Positions 8,972 to 18,004 of a stretch of DNA of 64,000 nucleotides are shown in pieces. Both the position numbers and the translations under genes were made by a program. The first letter of the stretch is position 1. Every line of letters begins with the position of its first letter. The stretch is from Blastococcus sp. TF02-09 (GTDB lineage Bacteria > Actinomycetota > Actinomycetes > Mycobacteriales > Geodermatophilaceae). A model generated the notes under the pieces. The model searched no databases. It saw only the letters and a program-made list of their open reading frames with translations, and was not told the origin of the DNA. The stretch is from positions 434,001-498,000 of the forward strand of contig NZ_QOHH01000002.1 in NCBI RefSeq assembly GCF_003319105.1, written 5' to 3'.

Positions 8972-10687
8972 ATGGCGCCGGTGCCGCAGGCACTGCCTTC
9001 AGCGGGCACGGCGGGTCCGTCCGTCCGTCCGGGCCCGCCGGCCATCGCGCGCGTCCGCCGCCGGCGCCGTCCGTCCGGGGAGCCGCCCGCGCTGCCCCGC
9101 CAGCTGCGCGCCTCCGGCAAGTGGTGGCTCGGGCTCAGCGTCGCCGTGGTGCTGGCCTGGGTGGTCGTCGTCGTCACCGGAACCATCCGCTACTTCGACG
9201 TGGCCGACACGAGGGTCCTGCAGGCCTTCGCCGAGCTCCGCTCCCCGCTGGCCACCGACGTCGCGCAGGTCGCGGGTCTGCTGGCCACCGAGCGGGCGCT
9301 GCACGTCATGTGGCTGACCAACCTCGTGCTGCTCGTGGCGTTCCGGCGGTGGCGGCACCTGTTCGTCTGGTTCGGAGTGGTCCTGGTCGTGGTGAACGTG
9401 GCCGCGGTGATGGCCACGACCCTGCAGCGGCCGCGGCCGTTCGAAGTGGAGCTGCTCGGAGCGTGGTCGGGGTTCTCGATGCCGTCGCTGCCGATGACGG
9501 TGCTGGCCGCGTTCCTGGTCAGCACGGTCTACGCACTGGTGCCCCCGGGCTCGAAGCGCACGGTCGGCAAGTGGGTGGTCTGCGGGCTGCTGGTGATCAC
9601 CGCGCTCTCCCGGCTGTACCTGGCCCAGGACCACCCCTCGGGCATCGTCGCGGGCGTGGTGCTCGGGGTGGCCGCGCCGCTGGCGGCCTTCCGGCTGCTC
9701 ACTCCCAACTCGGTCTACCCGGTGCGCTACAGCCGCGGCCGGCCGGCGCACCTGGACGTCTCCGGCGAGCGCGGCGACGCGATCATCCGGGCGCTGCAGG
9801 ACCAGCTGGGCCTGCTCGCCACCGCCGTCAAGCCATTCGCCCTCGAGGGGTCCGGGGGGTCGACGCCGCTGAGGATCACCGTCAAGGCGCACTCCTCGGC
9901 GCCCGACGACGAGAGCTACGTCTTCGGCAAGCTGTACGCGATCACCCACGTGCGGTCCGACCGCTGGTACAAGCTCGGCCGCGCGCTGCTGTACGGGCGG
10001 CTGGAGGACGAGAAGCCGTTCCACAGCGTCCGCCGGCTCGTGCAGTACGAGGACTACATCCTCCGGCTGTTCTGGGAGGCCTCGCTGCCGGTGCCGCACC
10101 CGCTCGGGATCGTGGAGATCACCCCGGAGCGGGAGTACCTGCTGGTCACCGAGTTCATCGCGGGCGCGACGGAGGCCGGCGAGGCCGAGATCGACGACTC
10201 GATCATCGACCAGGGGCTGGCCGCCGTGCGCCGGATGTGGGACATCGGCATGGCGCACCGCGACATCAAGCCGGCGAACCTGCTGGTGCGCGGGGGCGAC
10301 CTGTTCCTCATCGACTCCGCGTTCGCCGAGGTGCGGCCCAGCCCGTGGCGGCAGGCGGTCGACCTGGCCAACATGATGCTGGTTCTCGCGCTGCGCACCG
10401 ACGCGCAGCGGGTCTACGCCCGCGCCCGCCGGCAGTTCTCCGACGAGGAGATCGCCGAGGCCTTCGCCGCGACGCGCGGGCTGACCATGCCCAGCCAGCT
10501 GCGCCGGATGCTCCGCCAGCAGGGGCGCGACCTGCACGCCGACTTCCTCCGGCTGCTGCCCTTCCAGCTGCCGCCGGTGCACATCCAGCGCTGGACCTGG
10601 CGGCGGGCCGGGCTCACCGTCTTCACCGTCGCCGCCGCCGCGGTGGCCGCCGTCGTCACCGTCGGGCTCATCGGGTCGCCGCTGTGA
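8972..10687 (+). CDS. Degenerate PAP2 membrane domain fused to a protein-kinase-like domain
   Basis: 571 residues. Residues ~50-245 are a multi-helix PAP2 (lipid phosphatase) fold, but its active site is eroded: the usual PSGH is PSLP (SMPSLPMT), the K of K-x6-RP is missing before RPRPF, and the last motif reads SRLYLAQDHPSG. Residues ~270-530 are a kinase-like domain of the RIO/lipopolysaccharide-kinase type with HRDIKPANLL (His429, Asp431) and IDSAF in the metal-binding position. A final hydrophobic helix (~550-570) ends the protein. It opens a five-gene overlapping cluster. Substrate is unknown; the membrane domain may be a binding module or anchor. ATG 8972 is chosen; a TTG at 8963 is possible. 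Confidence 0.8.
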   Translation: MAPVPQALPSAGTAGPSVRPGPPAIARVRRRRRPSGEPPALPRQLRASGKWWLGLSVAVVLAWVVVVVTGTIRYFDVADTRVLQAFAELRSPLATDVAQVAGLLATERALHVMWLTNLVLLVAFRRWRHLFVWFGVVLVVVNVAAVMATTLQRPRPFEVELLGAWSGFSMPSLPMTVLAAFLVSTVYALVPPGSKRTVGKWVVCGLLVITALSRLYLAQDHPSGIVAGVVLGVAAPLAAFRLLTPNSVYPVRYSRGRPAHLDVSGERGDAIIRALQDQLGLLATAVKPFALEGSGGSTPLRITVKAHSSAPDDESYVFGKLYAITHVRSDRWYKLGRALLYGRLEDEKPFHSVRRLVQYEDYILRLFWEASLPVPHPLGIVEITPEREYLLVTEFIAGATEAGEAEIDDSIIDQGLAAVRRMWDIGMAHRDIKPANLLVRGGDLFLIDSAFAEVRPSPWRQAVDLANMMLVLALRTDAQRVYARARRQFSDEEIAEAFAATRGLTMPSQLRRMLRQQGRDLHADFLRLLPFQLPPVHIQRWTWRRAGLTVFTVAAAAVAAVVTVGLIGSPL

Positions 10688-11253
10688 GGCGCCGGCCCGG
10701 CGCGGTGCTCCCGCTGCTGCTCCTGCTGCTGCTCGCCGGGTGCGTGCGGCCGGTGGTGCTGGACTCCGAGGTGGTCGCCTGCCGCGAGGGGGACGACGGC
10801 ACGCCGGCGAACGGAGTGGTGCTGCTGGCCCAGTCGGTGCCGTCGGCGAGCTGGGTGCCGTGCCTCGAGGTCATCCCACTCGGCTGGGACGTCGCCGGCC
10901 TCGAGGCGACCGACGAGGAGGCGCGCTTCTGGCTGGACTCCAACCGCGACGGCGTGCGCGCCGTGGAGATCCGGCTGGACGCGAGCTGCGACACCGCGGG
11001 CGCCACGCAGATCCCCAGCGACCGCGAGGGGATGCAGCGGTGGGAGCGGGTCGAGCAGGTGACCCCGGAGTACGTGGGCACCCGCTACTACCTCTTCACC
11101 GGAGGCTGCATCAGCGTGGTCTTCCGGCTCTCCGGGGAGAACCGGGCGGAGCCGCTGGGCTTCGCCACCCAAGGACTGGGCGCCGTCCCGCGGGACGCGG
11201 TCCGCGCCGCCGTCCGCGAGCAGACCGACGGCCGCCTGGAGCTCGACCCGTGA
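10684..11253 (+). CDS. Putative lipoprotein of unknown function
   Basis: 189 residues. A classical lipoprotein signal (poly-Leu stretch ending LLLAGC) is followed by ~170 soluble residues with four further Cys, which could form disulphides in the extracytoplasmic space. The GTG at 10684 overlaps the stop of the kinase fusion (GTGA) and its own stop overlaps the next GTG, so it is translationally coupled on both sides. No known domain is recognised. The context suggests an envelope partner of the membrane kinase and the lipid enzymes. Confidence 0.72.
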   Translation: MRRRPGAVLPLLLLLLLAGCVRPVVLDSEVVACREGDDGTPANGVVLLAQSVPSASWVPCLEVIPLGWDVAGLEATDEEARFWLDSNRDGVRAVEIRLDASCDTAGATQIPSDREGMQRWERVEQVTPEYVGTRYYLFTGGCISVVFRLSGENRAEPLGFATQGLGAVPRDAVRAAVREQTDGRLELDP

Positions 11254-12329
11254 CCGGGACCGCGCGGCCGGCGCACCGGCGCGGCCGCCGGGCGCTGGGC
11301 GGGCTGCTCTCCGTGGCCCTCGTCGCGGGCGTCTTCTTCTGGTTCCTGCCGCAGTTCACCAGCCTGTCGGCCGTCTGTTCCTCGGTGCGCGCGATGAGCT
11401 GGCTCGAGCTCACCGTGCTGGCCGTGGCCGCGGGCTGGAACCTGGCCACCTACCAGTTCGTGATGGTCGCGACGACGCCCGGGCTGCGGCTGCGGCAGGC
11501 GTTCGTCTCCACCGAGACGACGACGGCGGTCTCCAACACGGTGATCGGTGGCGCGGCCATCTCCCTGGGGCTGACCTACGCGATGAACTCGTCCTGGGGC
11601 TTCTCGCGGTCGCGCACCTCGGTGGCCCTGCTGGTCTCGGGGTTGTGGAACAACTTCGCCAAGCTGGGCCTCCCGGTGCTCGCTCTGGCCCTCCTCGCGC
11701 TGAGCGCGCCGCCGAGCGCCGGCCGGATCACCGCCGGGCTGCTCGGGCTGCTGGCCCTGGTCGCCTCCGTCGTCCTGCTGGGCGCGCTGCTGCGCAGCCG
11801 GGAGGGCGCCGAGCGGATCGGCCGCGTCGCCGGCCGGGTGGCCTCGGCGCTGCGCCGCCCGCTCGGGCGCGGCCCGGTGACCGGCTGGGAGCGGGCGACG
11901 ACGAAGTTCCGCGACCGGACGGCGCTGCTGCTGCGGGCCCGCTGGCACTGGATCACCCTCGCCACGCTGGTCAGCCACCTGTCGCTGTTCCTCGTCCTGC
12001 TGCTGTGCCTGCGTTTCGTCGGGGTGGACGGCGACCAGGTGAGCGTCGTCGAGGCGCTGGCCGTGTTCGCCTTCGCCCGGCTGCTGACCGCCGTCCCGTT
12101 CACCCCGGGCGGGCTCGGGGTCATCGAGCTGGCGCTGATCACCGGCATGGCGGCCGCGGGCGGGCCCCGGGCGAACGTGGCCGCGGCGGTGCTGGTGTTC
12201 CGGGCGCTGACCTACGTGCTGCCCATCCCGATCGGCCTGGGCACCTACCTGTTCTGGCGGCACAACCGCTCCTGGCGGCGAGAGCCCAACTCGGCGCCGC
12301 GCACCGCGCTGGTGCCGGAGTCGGTGTGA
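11250..12329 (+). CDS. Lysylphosphatidylglycerol-synthase TM-region (YbhN/UPF0104) family protein
   Basis: 359 residues with about eight membrane helices. The family signature near the C-terminus is present (FAFARLLTAVPFTPGGLGVIE around residue 275, in two pieces), as is the conserved early block AGWNLATYQFVMV. Members are flippase or membrane-scaffold parts of MprF and related glycolipid systems; this one has no synthase domain. The GTG start at 11250 overlaps the lipoprotein stop, and its stop overlaps the following PAP2 gene (GTGTGA). In this setting a role in moving or presenting an isoprenoid or glycerolipid is plausible but inferred. Confidence 0.85.
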   Translation: MTGTARPAHRRGRRALGGLLSVALVAGVFFWFLPQFTSLSAVCSSVRAMSWLELTVLAVAAGWNLATYQFVMVATTPGLRLRQAFVSTETTTAVSNTVIGGAAISLGLTYAMNSSWGFSRSRTSVALLVSGLWNNFAKLGLPVLALALLALSAPPSAGRITAGLLGLLALVASVVLLGALLRSREGAERIGRVAGRVASALRRPLGRGPVTGWERATTKFRDRTALLLRARWHWITLATLVSHLSLFLVLLLCLRFVGVDGDQVSVVEALAVFAFARLLTAVPFTPGGLGVIELALITGMAAAGGPRANVAAAVLVFRALTYVLPIPIGLGTYLFWRHNRSWRREPNSAPRTALVPESV

Positions 12330-12937
12330 CCAGCACGGCGCCCGCGGTCCGCCGGGGGCGCGCGGAGGTGGCCCTGCTGGCCGGCGGGCTGGTGCTGCTG
12401 GGCCTCGCCGCGCTGCCGGTCGACGCGGCCCGGGTGGGCGGCGGGGAGGCGGCGGTCTACCGCGTGCTCAACGGCACCGACGTGCTGCCCTTCGCCCTCG
12501 TCTGGCCGGTCATGCAGCTGGGCAACCTGCTCGTCGTCCCGGCCACGGCGCTGCTCGCGCTGGCGCTGCGCCGGGTGCGCCTGGCGGCGAGCCTGCTGGT
12601 GGCCGGGCTCGCCGCCTACTGGCTGGCCAAGGTGGTCAAGGGCCTGGTGCCGCGCGGCCGCCCCGCCGGGCTGCTCGAGGACGTCGTCATCCGCGGCGCC
12701 GAGGCGCACGGCCGGGGCTTCCCCTCCGGGCACGCCGCCGTGGTGGCCGCGCTGCTCGCCGTGGCCTGGCCCGCGCTCGGCCCGCGCGGACGGATCGTCT
12801 GCAGCGCGCTGGCGGCCGCCGTCGTCCTCAGCCGGGTGTACGTGGGGGCGTACCTGCCTCTGGACGTCGTCGCCGGCGCGGGGCTGGGGCTGGCTGCCGC
12901 GGGCGCCACCCGGCTCGCGCTGGGGCGGTCCGCCTGA
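12326..12937 (+). CDS. PAP2 family membrane phosphatase with an altered nucleophile position
   Basis: 203 residues, about six helices. Motif C1 (KGLVPRGRP) and C2 (FPSGHAA) are intact. Motif C3, normally SR-x5-H-x3-D, reads SRVYVGAYLPLD: the histidine that forms the phosphoenzyme is Tyr (codon TAC at about 12850; CAC would be His). Without that His the protein should be inactive or use other chemistry. Known PAP2 enzymes dephosphorylate undecaprenyl pyrophosphate, phosphatidic acid or similar lipids outside the membrane. GTG start overlaps the upstream stop; the stop shares one base with the next ATG. Confidence 0.85.
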   Translation: MTSTAPAVRRGRAEVALLAGGLVLLGLAALPVDAARVGGGEAAVYRVLNGTDVLPFALVWPVMQLGNLLVVPATALLALALRRVRLAASLLVAGLAAYWLAKVVKGLVPRGRPAGLLEDVVIRGAEAHGRGFPSGHAAVVAALLAVAWPALGPRGRIVCSALAAAVVLSRVYVGAYLPLDVVAGAGLGLAAAGATRLALGRSA

Positions 12938-13584
12938 TGCTGGTCGACGCGCGACGGGGGCTGGTGGTCAGCGGTCTGCTGCTGGGCGGCGCGGTCCTGG
13001 TGGGGACCCTGGTCGTCCTGCCGGCCACCCGGCCGGGGGTGCAGGCGGTCGACGACGCCGTCTGGCGGTGGGCCGGGGACGTGCAGAACGGGCCCACGAC
13101 CTGGCTGGCCGAGGCGTTCGCGGTGCTGGGGAGCGCGTACGTCAACTGGCCGCTGCGCATCGCCGCGCTGCTGCTCATCGCGTGGCGCCAGCACTGGCTG
13201 CGGCTGGCCGCCTTCGCGCTCGCCGTCGTCACCAGCGAGCTGTTCATCGGGCCGGTAAAGGACGCCGTGGACCGACCGCGCCCGCCCGGCGCGCTGATCG
13301 AGACCACGGCGGCGTCGTTCCCGTCCGGGCACGCCATCGCCGGCACGGTCACCGCCGTCGGACTGGTGCTCGTCCTCGCCCCGCCGGGGCCCGCGCGCTG
13401 GCGCTGGGAGGTGCGCGCGGCCCTGTTCGGCGCGGCGATGGCGATGTCGCGGGTCTACCTGCGGGCGCACTGGCTGTCGGACACCGTGGCGGGCGCGCTG
13501 CTCGGTGCCGGCCTCGCGCTCGGCGTCCCCGCCCTGTTCATGGCCGTGCGCGAACGGGTCCAGCGGCTCCCGCCGGTGCGCTGA
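12937..13584 (+). CDS. PAP2 family membrane phosphatase, intact active site
   Basis: 215 residues. All three PAP2 motifs are complete: KDAVDRPRP, FPSGHAI and SRVYLRAHWLSD. The first helix, a periplasmic-type loop and about five more helices follow the phosphatidylglycerophosphatase B/BcrC pattern. It is the last gene of the overlapping cluster (TGATG junction with the previous gene) and the only one of the three PAP2-like proteins here expected to be catalytically normal. Substrate is likely a lipid (pyro)phosphate, not determinable from sequence. Confidence 0.9.
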   Translation: MLVDARRGLVVSGLLLGGAVLVGTLVVLPATRPGVQAVDDAVWRWAGDVQNGPTTWLAEAFAVLGSAYVNWPLRIAALLLIAWRQHWLRLAAFALAVVTSELFIGPVKDAVDRPRPPGALIETTAASFPSGHAIAGTVTAVGLVLVLAPPGPARWRWEVRAALFGAAMAMSRVYLRAHWLSDTVAGALLGAGLALGVPALFMAVRERVQRLPPVR

Positions 13585-13588
13585 CCGC

Positions 13589-14206
13589 TCACACCTCCCG
13601 GCGGACGACGACGGCCCCGCCCCAGGCCTCGGGCGCGAGGCCGCGGATGGCCAGCACCTCGGCCAGGGCGCGGTTCATCGCCTGCTGCACGGCGGAGTCG
13701 GCCATGGCGCCGTGCACCTGGTCCACGCTCATCCGATCGTGCTGGCGCCACGCGACGACCACGCCGTCGAGGTCCGGCGTCGGCGTCAGGCACGCGCCGC
13801 CCAGCGCCCCGCCCGCGCCGGTGGCGTCGTGCAGCGGGATCCCCGCCTCGTTCAGCGCCGCCGTCACCTCGACCACGAGGGTGGTCAGCGGGTCCTCCTC
13901 CGCCAGCAGCGGCGCCCAGTCCTCGGGCAGCCGGTCCAGCTGGGCGGTGAGGTGGTCCAGCCACGCCCACTCCTGCGGCGAGGGCTGCCGGCGCAGCGTC
14001 CCGTCCGCTCGGCGGGCACCGTAGGCCGGGCGCGCCGCCGCGCCGTCGGCGAGGGCCGCGCCCGACCAGCCGGCCGCGGCACGGTCGGGGAAGGGCCCGG
14101 CGAGCACCCGGCCGGGGACGTCGTCCCCGCCGTCGACCAGCCACCAGCCGACGACGCCGTTGTCGGCGACGACTCCACTACCGGGCAAGCCACCCATGAC
14201 GCTCAT
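13589..14206 (-). CDS. Hypothetical protein, actinobacterial
   Basis: 205 residues, soluble, acidic, no signal peptide or membrane helix. Visible features are an N-terminal GVVGWWLVDGGDDVPGRVL stretch and alternating helix/strand composition throughout; I recognise no domain. The ATG at 14206 is chosen for the purine-rich GGATGGAA 6 bases upstream; in-frame starts at 14197 and 14221 are alternatives. The gene converges on the PAP2 cluster, whose stop is only 4 bp away. Confidence 0.65.
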   Translation of the reverse strand: MSVMGGLPGSGVVADNGVVGWWLVDGGDDVPGRVLAGPFPDRAAAGWSGAALADGAAARPAYGARRADGTLRRQPSPQEWAWLDHLTAQLDRLPEDWAPLLAEEDPLTTLVVEVTAALNEAGIPLHDATGAGGALGGACLTPTPDLDGVVVAWRQHDRMSVDQVHGAMADSAVQQAMNRALAEVLAIRGLAPEAWGGAVVVRREV

Positions 14207-14500
14207 CGCAGTTCCATCCATCCATGGAGGTCCCGACCCCGGGGAAGTGAGGCGGGCACCGCGTCGCCGGCCGTGGCGGCGCGATGGAGGAACGGTAGGT
14301 GCTCGCGGCGCCGACACGACGCCGCGGCGGCGCGTTCCGGAGGCCGTGTGTCCGGATCGTTGCGGAGACCGCCGCGGGAGCCGGTGACCCGCCTCGGGCA
14401 GGGGTCACATGTCGACACGGCCCGCCGCCCGGAGCGTGCGCCCGCCCGGGAAGGCGGTGGTCAGGCCGGCGATCTCGGGCCGTGCGCGGCGCGTCGCCGG
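14207..14500. other. Intergenic region without a supported gene
   Basis: GC-rich spacer between the hypothetical gene's start and the end of the GGDEF-EAL gene. It should carry the promoter of the hypothetical gene. Several imperfect CG-rich palindromes are present near 14309-14340, but nothing I would name. Confidence 0.4.
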
Positions 14501-17182
14501 TCAGACGGTGCCGGCGGTCTCGGGCCGGCGCAGCAGCGCGCCGGCCGCGGTGGCCGGCATCGGCCGGTGCAGCAGGTAGCCCTGGGCCTGGTCGCAGTCC
14601 TGCGCCTCGAGCCAGGCCAGCTGGTCGGACTCCTCGACGCCCTCGGCCACCACGGTCAGCCCGAAGGTGTGCGCCGCCCGGATCATCAGCGCCACGAGCT
14701 CGCGGTGGGCGGGCTCGGTGGAGGCCACGAAGCTCCGGTCGATCTTCAGCGTGTCGACGGGCATGTGCCGCAGCTGGCCGATCGAGGTGTAGCCGGTGCC
14801 GAAGTCGTCGATGGCGATGCTCACGCCCAGGGCGCGCAGCTCGGTCAGGTGCTCGTAGGCGAGCGGGTCGTCGACCAGCACCGTCTCGGTGACCTCGAGG
14901 ACGAGCAGCTCCGGGGGCAGCCCCGAGGAGGCCAGCGCGTCGGCGACGTCGGTGATCACCCGCGGGTCGGCCAGGTGGCGCCCGGAGATGTTCACCGCGA
15001 TCGTCGGGTCCGGCTCACCCGGCGCGGCCGGCGACTCGGCCCGCCACTGCGCGAGCTGGCGGGTGGCGGCGTGCAGCATCCACCGGTCGACGTCGCCGAT
15101 CAGGCGGGAGCCCTCGGCGACGGGGATGAACTGGTCCGGCGGGACGAACCCGACGCCCGGCCGCTCCCAGCGGATGAGCGCCTCGTACCCCGTGACCCGG
15201 CCGGTCGCGACGTCGACGACGGGCTGGTAGGCGACCTGCATCTCGCCGTCGGCCAGGCCGGAGGCGATCGCTGCCTCCAGCTCGGCGCGCTGGTTGAGCT
15301 GCAGGCGCAGGACCTCGTCGAACATCTCGGCGCGGCCCCGGCCGTGCGCCTTGGCGCGGTAGGCGGCGGTGTCGGCCTCGGCGAAGAGGGCGTCGGCGTC
15401 CGTGCCGCCGTCCCGGCTGACGGCCACCCCGATGCTGGCGCCGATCCGGACGCGGGTGCGACCGACCGCGATCGGCTCGCTGACCGTCGCGACCAGGCGG
15501 TGGGCCAGCTCGAGCAGGCCGTGCTCGTCGTCCACCTGCTCGACGAGCACCACGAACTCGTCGCCGCCGAGCCGGCAGACGACGTCCCCGGGGCGGACGC
15601 CGGAGGAGAGCCGGCGGGCGACCTGGCGCAGCACCTCGTCACCGGCGGCGTGCCCGTGCCCGTCGTTGACGGCCTTGAAGCCGTCGAGGTCGACGAAGAG
15701 CAGGCCGGTCATCTCACCGGAGCGCCGGCCGCGGTGCAGAGCCGCGGTCACCAGCGTGACGGCCTGGGCGCGGTTGGGCAGCTCGGTGAGCGCGTCGTGC
15801 GTGGCCTGGTGGGCCAGCGCGAACTGCAGCTCCTCGCGCTGGCGGACCGAGTGCACGATCTGCCGGACCGAGGCGTGCACGACCTCGCCGAGCGGGCCCG
15901 GCAGCGGCTGGTCGAGCAGGGCGTCGTCCAGGTCGCCGCGGGCGACGGCGTGGGCCTGGTCCTGGATGCGGCGCAGGCCGGCGACGGCGGAGCGGAGGGC
16001 GGCGGACACGGTGCGCACCTCGCGCGGGCCGGCCACCTCGACCTCCACCAGGGAGCCCTCGCTGATCTCGGTGGCCTGCCCGGCGAGCTGTCGGAGCGAC
16101 CGCGCGACGCTGCGTCCGAGGACCACGGCGCCCACGAGGGATCCTGCGAGCAGGCCGGCACCCAGGATCAGGACCGCCTGCAGGGCACCGTGCGCGCGCT
16201 CGCGGTCCTGCGCCACGAGCTCCCGGCTCTCCTCGACGGCCGAGTCCACGAGTCCGGCCAGGGCGACGCCGCGCTCCTGCGTGCCCGTCATCACCTTCAG
16301 GACGTCCGCGATGATCCCGGCGGTCGGCCTCGTGTCGCTGCTGTCGGCGAAGCCTGCGGAGAACAGGGCGTCGACCTCCGCGACGGCCGGGGTCGCGTCG
16401 ATCGCCTCCCACTGGGTGCGGAGCGAGGCCTGCGAGAGGTTCCGCATCTCGTTCCGGGCGTCGACGTAGTCGAGCCAGGCGGTCTGCCACGCGCCGCGCG
16501 CGCCGATGAGGCTGTCGTCGCTGGGGATGAAGAGCGAGCCGAGGTACAGCGGGGCCTGCCGGCTGGCGATCTGGGCCAGGTGTGCGACCGCTTGGACGTC
16601 CTGGATCGATCGCAGCGTGACGGCGGGCATGCCCTCGGACATCGAGGCCGCGGCCACCGACTCCTGGGCGGTCATGAGGTTGTTCGAGACCGCGAGAAAG
16701 CCGTAGTAGATCTTCTCGATGTCGAGCTCGTCGAGGGCGTCCGGGGCCCGCAGCTCGGCGAGGTCCGCGGTTGCCTGCCGCGCCGTCTCGACCGCGATGG
16801 AGCCGGCCTGGATGCGGGTCAGGGCGTCGTCGATCACCCCGCGGATCTCCACTGCCTGCTCCGCCGCGCTGGCACGCTGCGCGTCGAGCACTTGCTGCGG
16901 AACGTGGAGGCTGGCCAGGACCTCCGGGCTCTCCATCGCGCGGACCGACAACATCGGGAGGATCTCCTGCTCCACCCCCCGCCGGGCGACGTCGAGCAGC
17001 GCGAGGGTGCGCACGGCCGACTCGGCGCGCTCGGCGCCGGCCGCCTCGGCGGCGCGGGCCTGCGCGGCCGTGGTGGCGAGCACGGCCACGCCGATCAGGG
17101 GCAGCAGCACGAGGGCCGTGAGGTACCGCCACAGGGGCGCACCGCGTCGCCGGCCCTGCTCGGTCGTCCGGAGGAATCGCAC
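14501..17182 (-). CDS. Membrane-anchored GGDEF-EAL cyclic-di-GMP enzyme with extracytoplasmic sensor
   Basis: 893 residues. A first helix (~22-42), a ~290-residue helical extracytoplasmic sensor of nitrate-sensor/four-helix type, a second helix (~335-358), a HAMP-like linker, then GGDEF and EAL domains. The cyclase motif GGDEF is intact at 539-543, with the inhibitory site RPGD exactly five residues before it, so product feedback is likely. The phosphodiesterase motif EAL is intact at 667-669, and DDFGTGYTS and the late ...VVAEGVE... elements are present. It may make and degrade c-di-GMP; net activity cannot be told. Starts GTG at 17182. It stands alone. Confidence 0.92.
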   Translation of the reverse strand: MRFLRTTEQGRRRGAPLWRYLTALVLLPLIGVAVLATTAAQARAAEAAGAERAESAVRTLALLDVARRGVEQEILPMLSVRAMESPEVLASLHVPQQVLDAQRASAAEQAVEIRGVIDDALTRIQAGSIAVETARQATADLAELRAPDALDELDIEKIYYGFLAVSNNLMTAQESVAAASMSEGMPAVTLRSIQDVQAVAHLAQIASRQAPLYLGSLFIPSDDSLIGARGAWQTAWLDYVDARNEMRNLSQASLRTQWEAIDATPAVAEVDALFSAGFADSSDTRPTAGIIADVLKVMTGTQERGVALAGLVDSAVEESRELVAQDRERAHGALQAVLILGAGLLAGSLVGAVVLGRSVARSLRQLAGQATEISEGSLVEVEVAGPREVRTVSAALRSAVAGLRRIQDQAHAVARGDLDDALLDQPLPGPLGEVVHASVRQIVHSVRQREELQFALAHQATHDALTELPNRAQAVTLVTAALHRGRRSGEMTGLLFVDLDGFKAVNDGHGHAAGDEVLRQVARRLSSGVRPGDVVCRLGGDEFVVLVEQVDDEHGLLELAHRLVATVSEPIAVGRTRVRIGASIGVAVSRDGGTDADALFAEADTAAYRAKAHGRGRAEMFDEVLRLQLNQRAELEAAIASGLADGEMQVAYQPVVDVATGRVTGYEALIRWERPGVGFVPPDQFIPVAEGSRLIGDVDRWMLHAATRQLAQWRAESPAAPGEPDPTIAVNISGRHLADPRVITDVADALASSGLPPELLVLEVTETVLVDDPLAYEHLTELRALGVSIAIDDFGTGYTSIGQLRHMPVDTLKIDRSFVASTEPAHRELVALMIRAAHTFGLTVVAEGVEESDQLAWLEAQDCDQAQGYLLHRPMPATAAGALLRRPETAGTV

Positions 17183-17349
17183 GGTTGCGTATCGGGAGCT
17201 TTCGCCGGCTCCTTGAGCGGGCGTTTCCCCCGTGCTGGGGACACGGCGCCGGTGGTCGACAGGAAGCTGCCAGCTCGCCGGTCAGGAACTGTCAGACCCT
17301 CGCGCGAGGCTTCCGGTACACCGCAGCACCGAGGAGAGTTGGTTCCGAG

Positions 17350-17475
17350 ATGCCCGTACGTCCCGACCGGTCAGCGATCGTCCACCCGCCCGTGTCCGCC
17401 CCACGTCTGCCGGGGCGGCTGCGCATCCGCCGGGCGCTCGTGGTCCCGCCGGCGCCGGGCAGCTCGCGCGACTGA
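17350..17475 (+). CDS. Possible small basic protein or leader ORF
   Basis: 41 codons starting at an ATG, with GAGGAGAG about 11 bases upstream. The product is Arg/Pro-rich with no helix or motif. A 7-bp inverted repeat at 17477-17500 follows the stop. Evidence is only the ribosome site and codon pattern, so it may not be a gene. Apart from this, the 308-bp gap 17183-17490 shows nothing else. Confidence 0.25.
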   Translation: MPVRPDRSAIVHPPVSAPRLPGRLRIRRALVVPPAPGSSRD

Positions 17476-17490
17476 CCTCCCGCGCCGGCG

Positions 17491-17694
17491 TCAGCGGGAG
17501 TTCTGCTGCCGGCGCGCCACCACCACGAGCACGATCATCACGAGCGCCAGCGGCGCCCAGCCCGGCAGGCCGAACTGCCCCAGGAGCAGCTCGGCGACGA
17601 ACAACAGCAGCTGGAAGCCGACGAAGATGCCGACGAAGAGCACCAGGATGAACAGCACCGGGCTCTCCGCCTGGAGGCGGCGAAGGTAGTTCAT
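17491..17694 (-). CDS. Small two-helix membrane protein
   Basis: 67 residues. A short amphipathic N-terminus (MNYLRRLQAESP) leads into two hydrophobic helices (about 13-38 and 44-60) and a basic tail (RRQQNSR). The ATG at 17694 has GAGGAG 7 bases upstream and is preferred to the longer in-frame start at 17772, which has none. The family is not recognised. Confidence 0.6.
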   Translation of the reverse strand: MNYLRRLQAESPVLFILVLFVGIFVGFQLLLFVAELLLGQFGLPGWAPLALVMIVLVVVARRQQNSR

Positions 17695-18004
17695 CGGTCT
17701 CTCCTCGATCCGGGCCGTGACGAGCGGGGTGCCCCGCGTCCCGAGCTTCGGCCGCGCACCGGGGCGATTCAAGCCGTACGCGCGACGCTCCCCCCACTAT
17801 GGGCCACCGAGCGGCCCGCGCGCCGCTCCCGCGGCCGTCGGCCTCGACGACGGGCGTCGCGCGCGGCCGTCGACGCAGGGTGCGGACACGCCGGGGCCGC
17901 CCCCTCGCGCGGCGCGAACCCATCCGGCGCCGCGCCGTCGGACTAGCGTCGGCCGCCCGTCCGGCGAGCCCGCCGGGCGGGCCCGGACGGATGCGGAGTT
18001 CGTC
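17695..18004. other. Divergent intergenic region
   Basis: 310 bp between two divergent genes. A TAGCGT element at 17944-17949 fits the actinobacterial -10 consensus TANNNT and could drive the ABM-like gene at 18005, about 55 bp downstream. No other feature is supported. Confidence 0.35.

Noticed and set aside
13505-17689. 1394-codon plus-strand open frame
   Set aside because: Antisense shadow of the GGDEF-EAL gene and neighbours; no domain or start signal.
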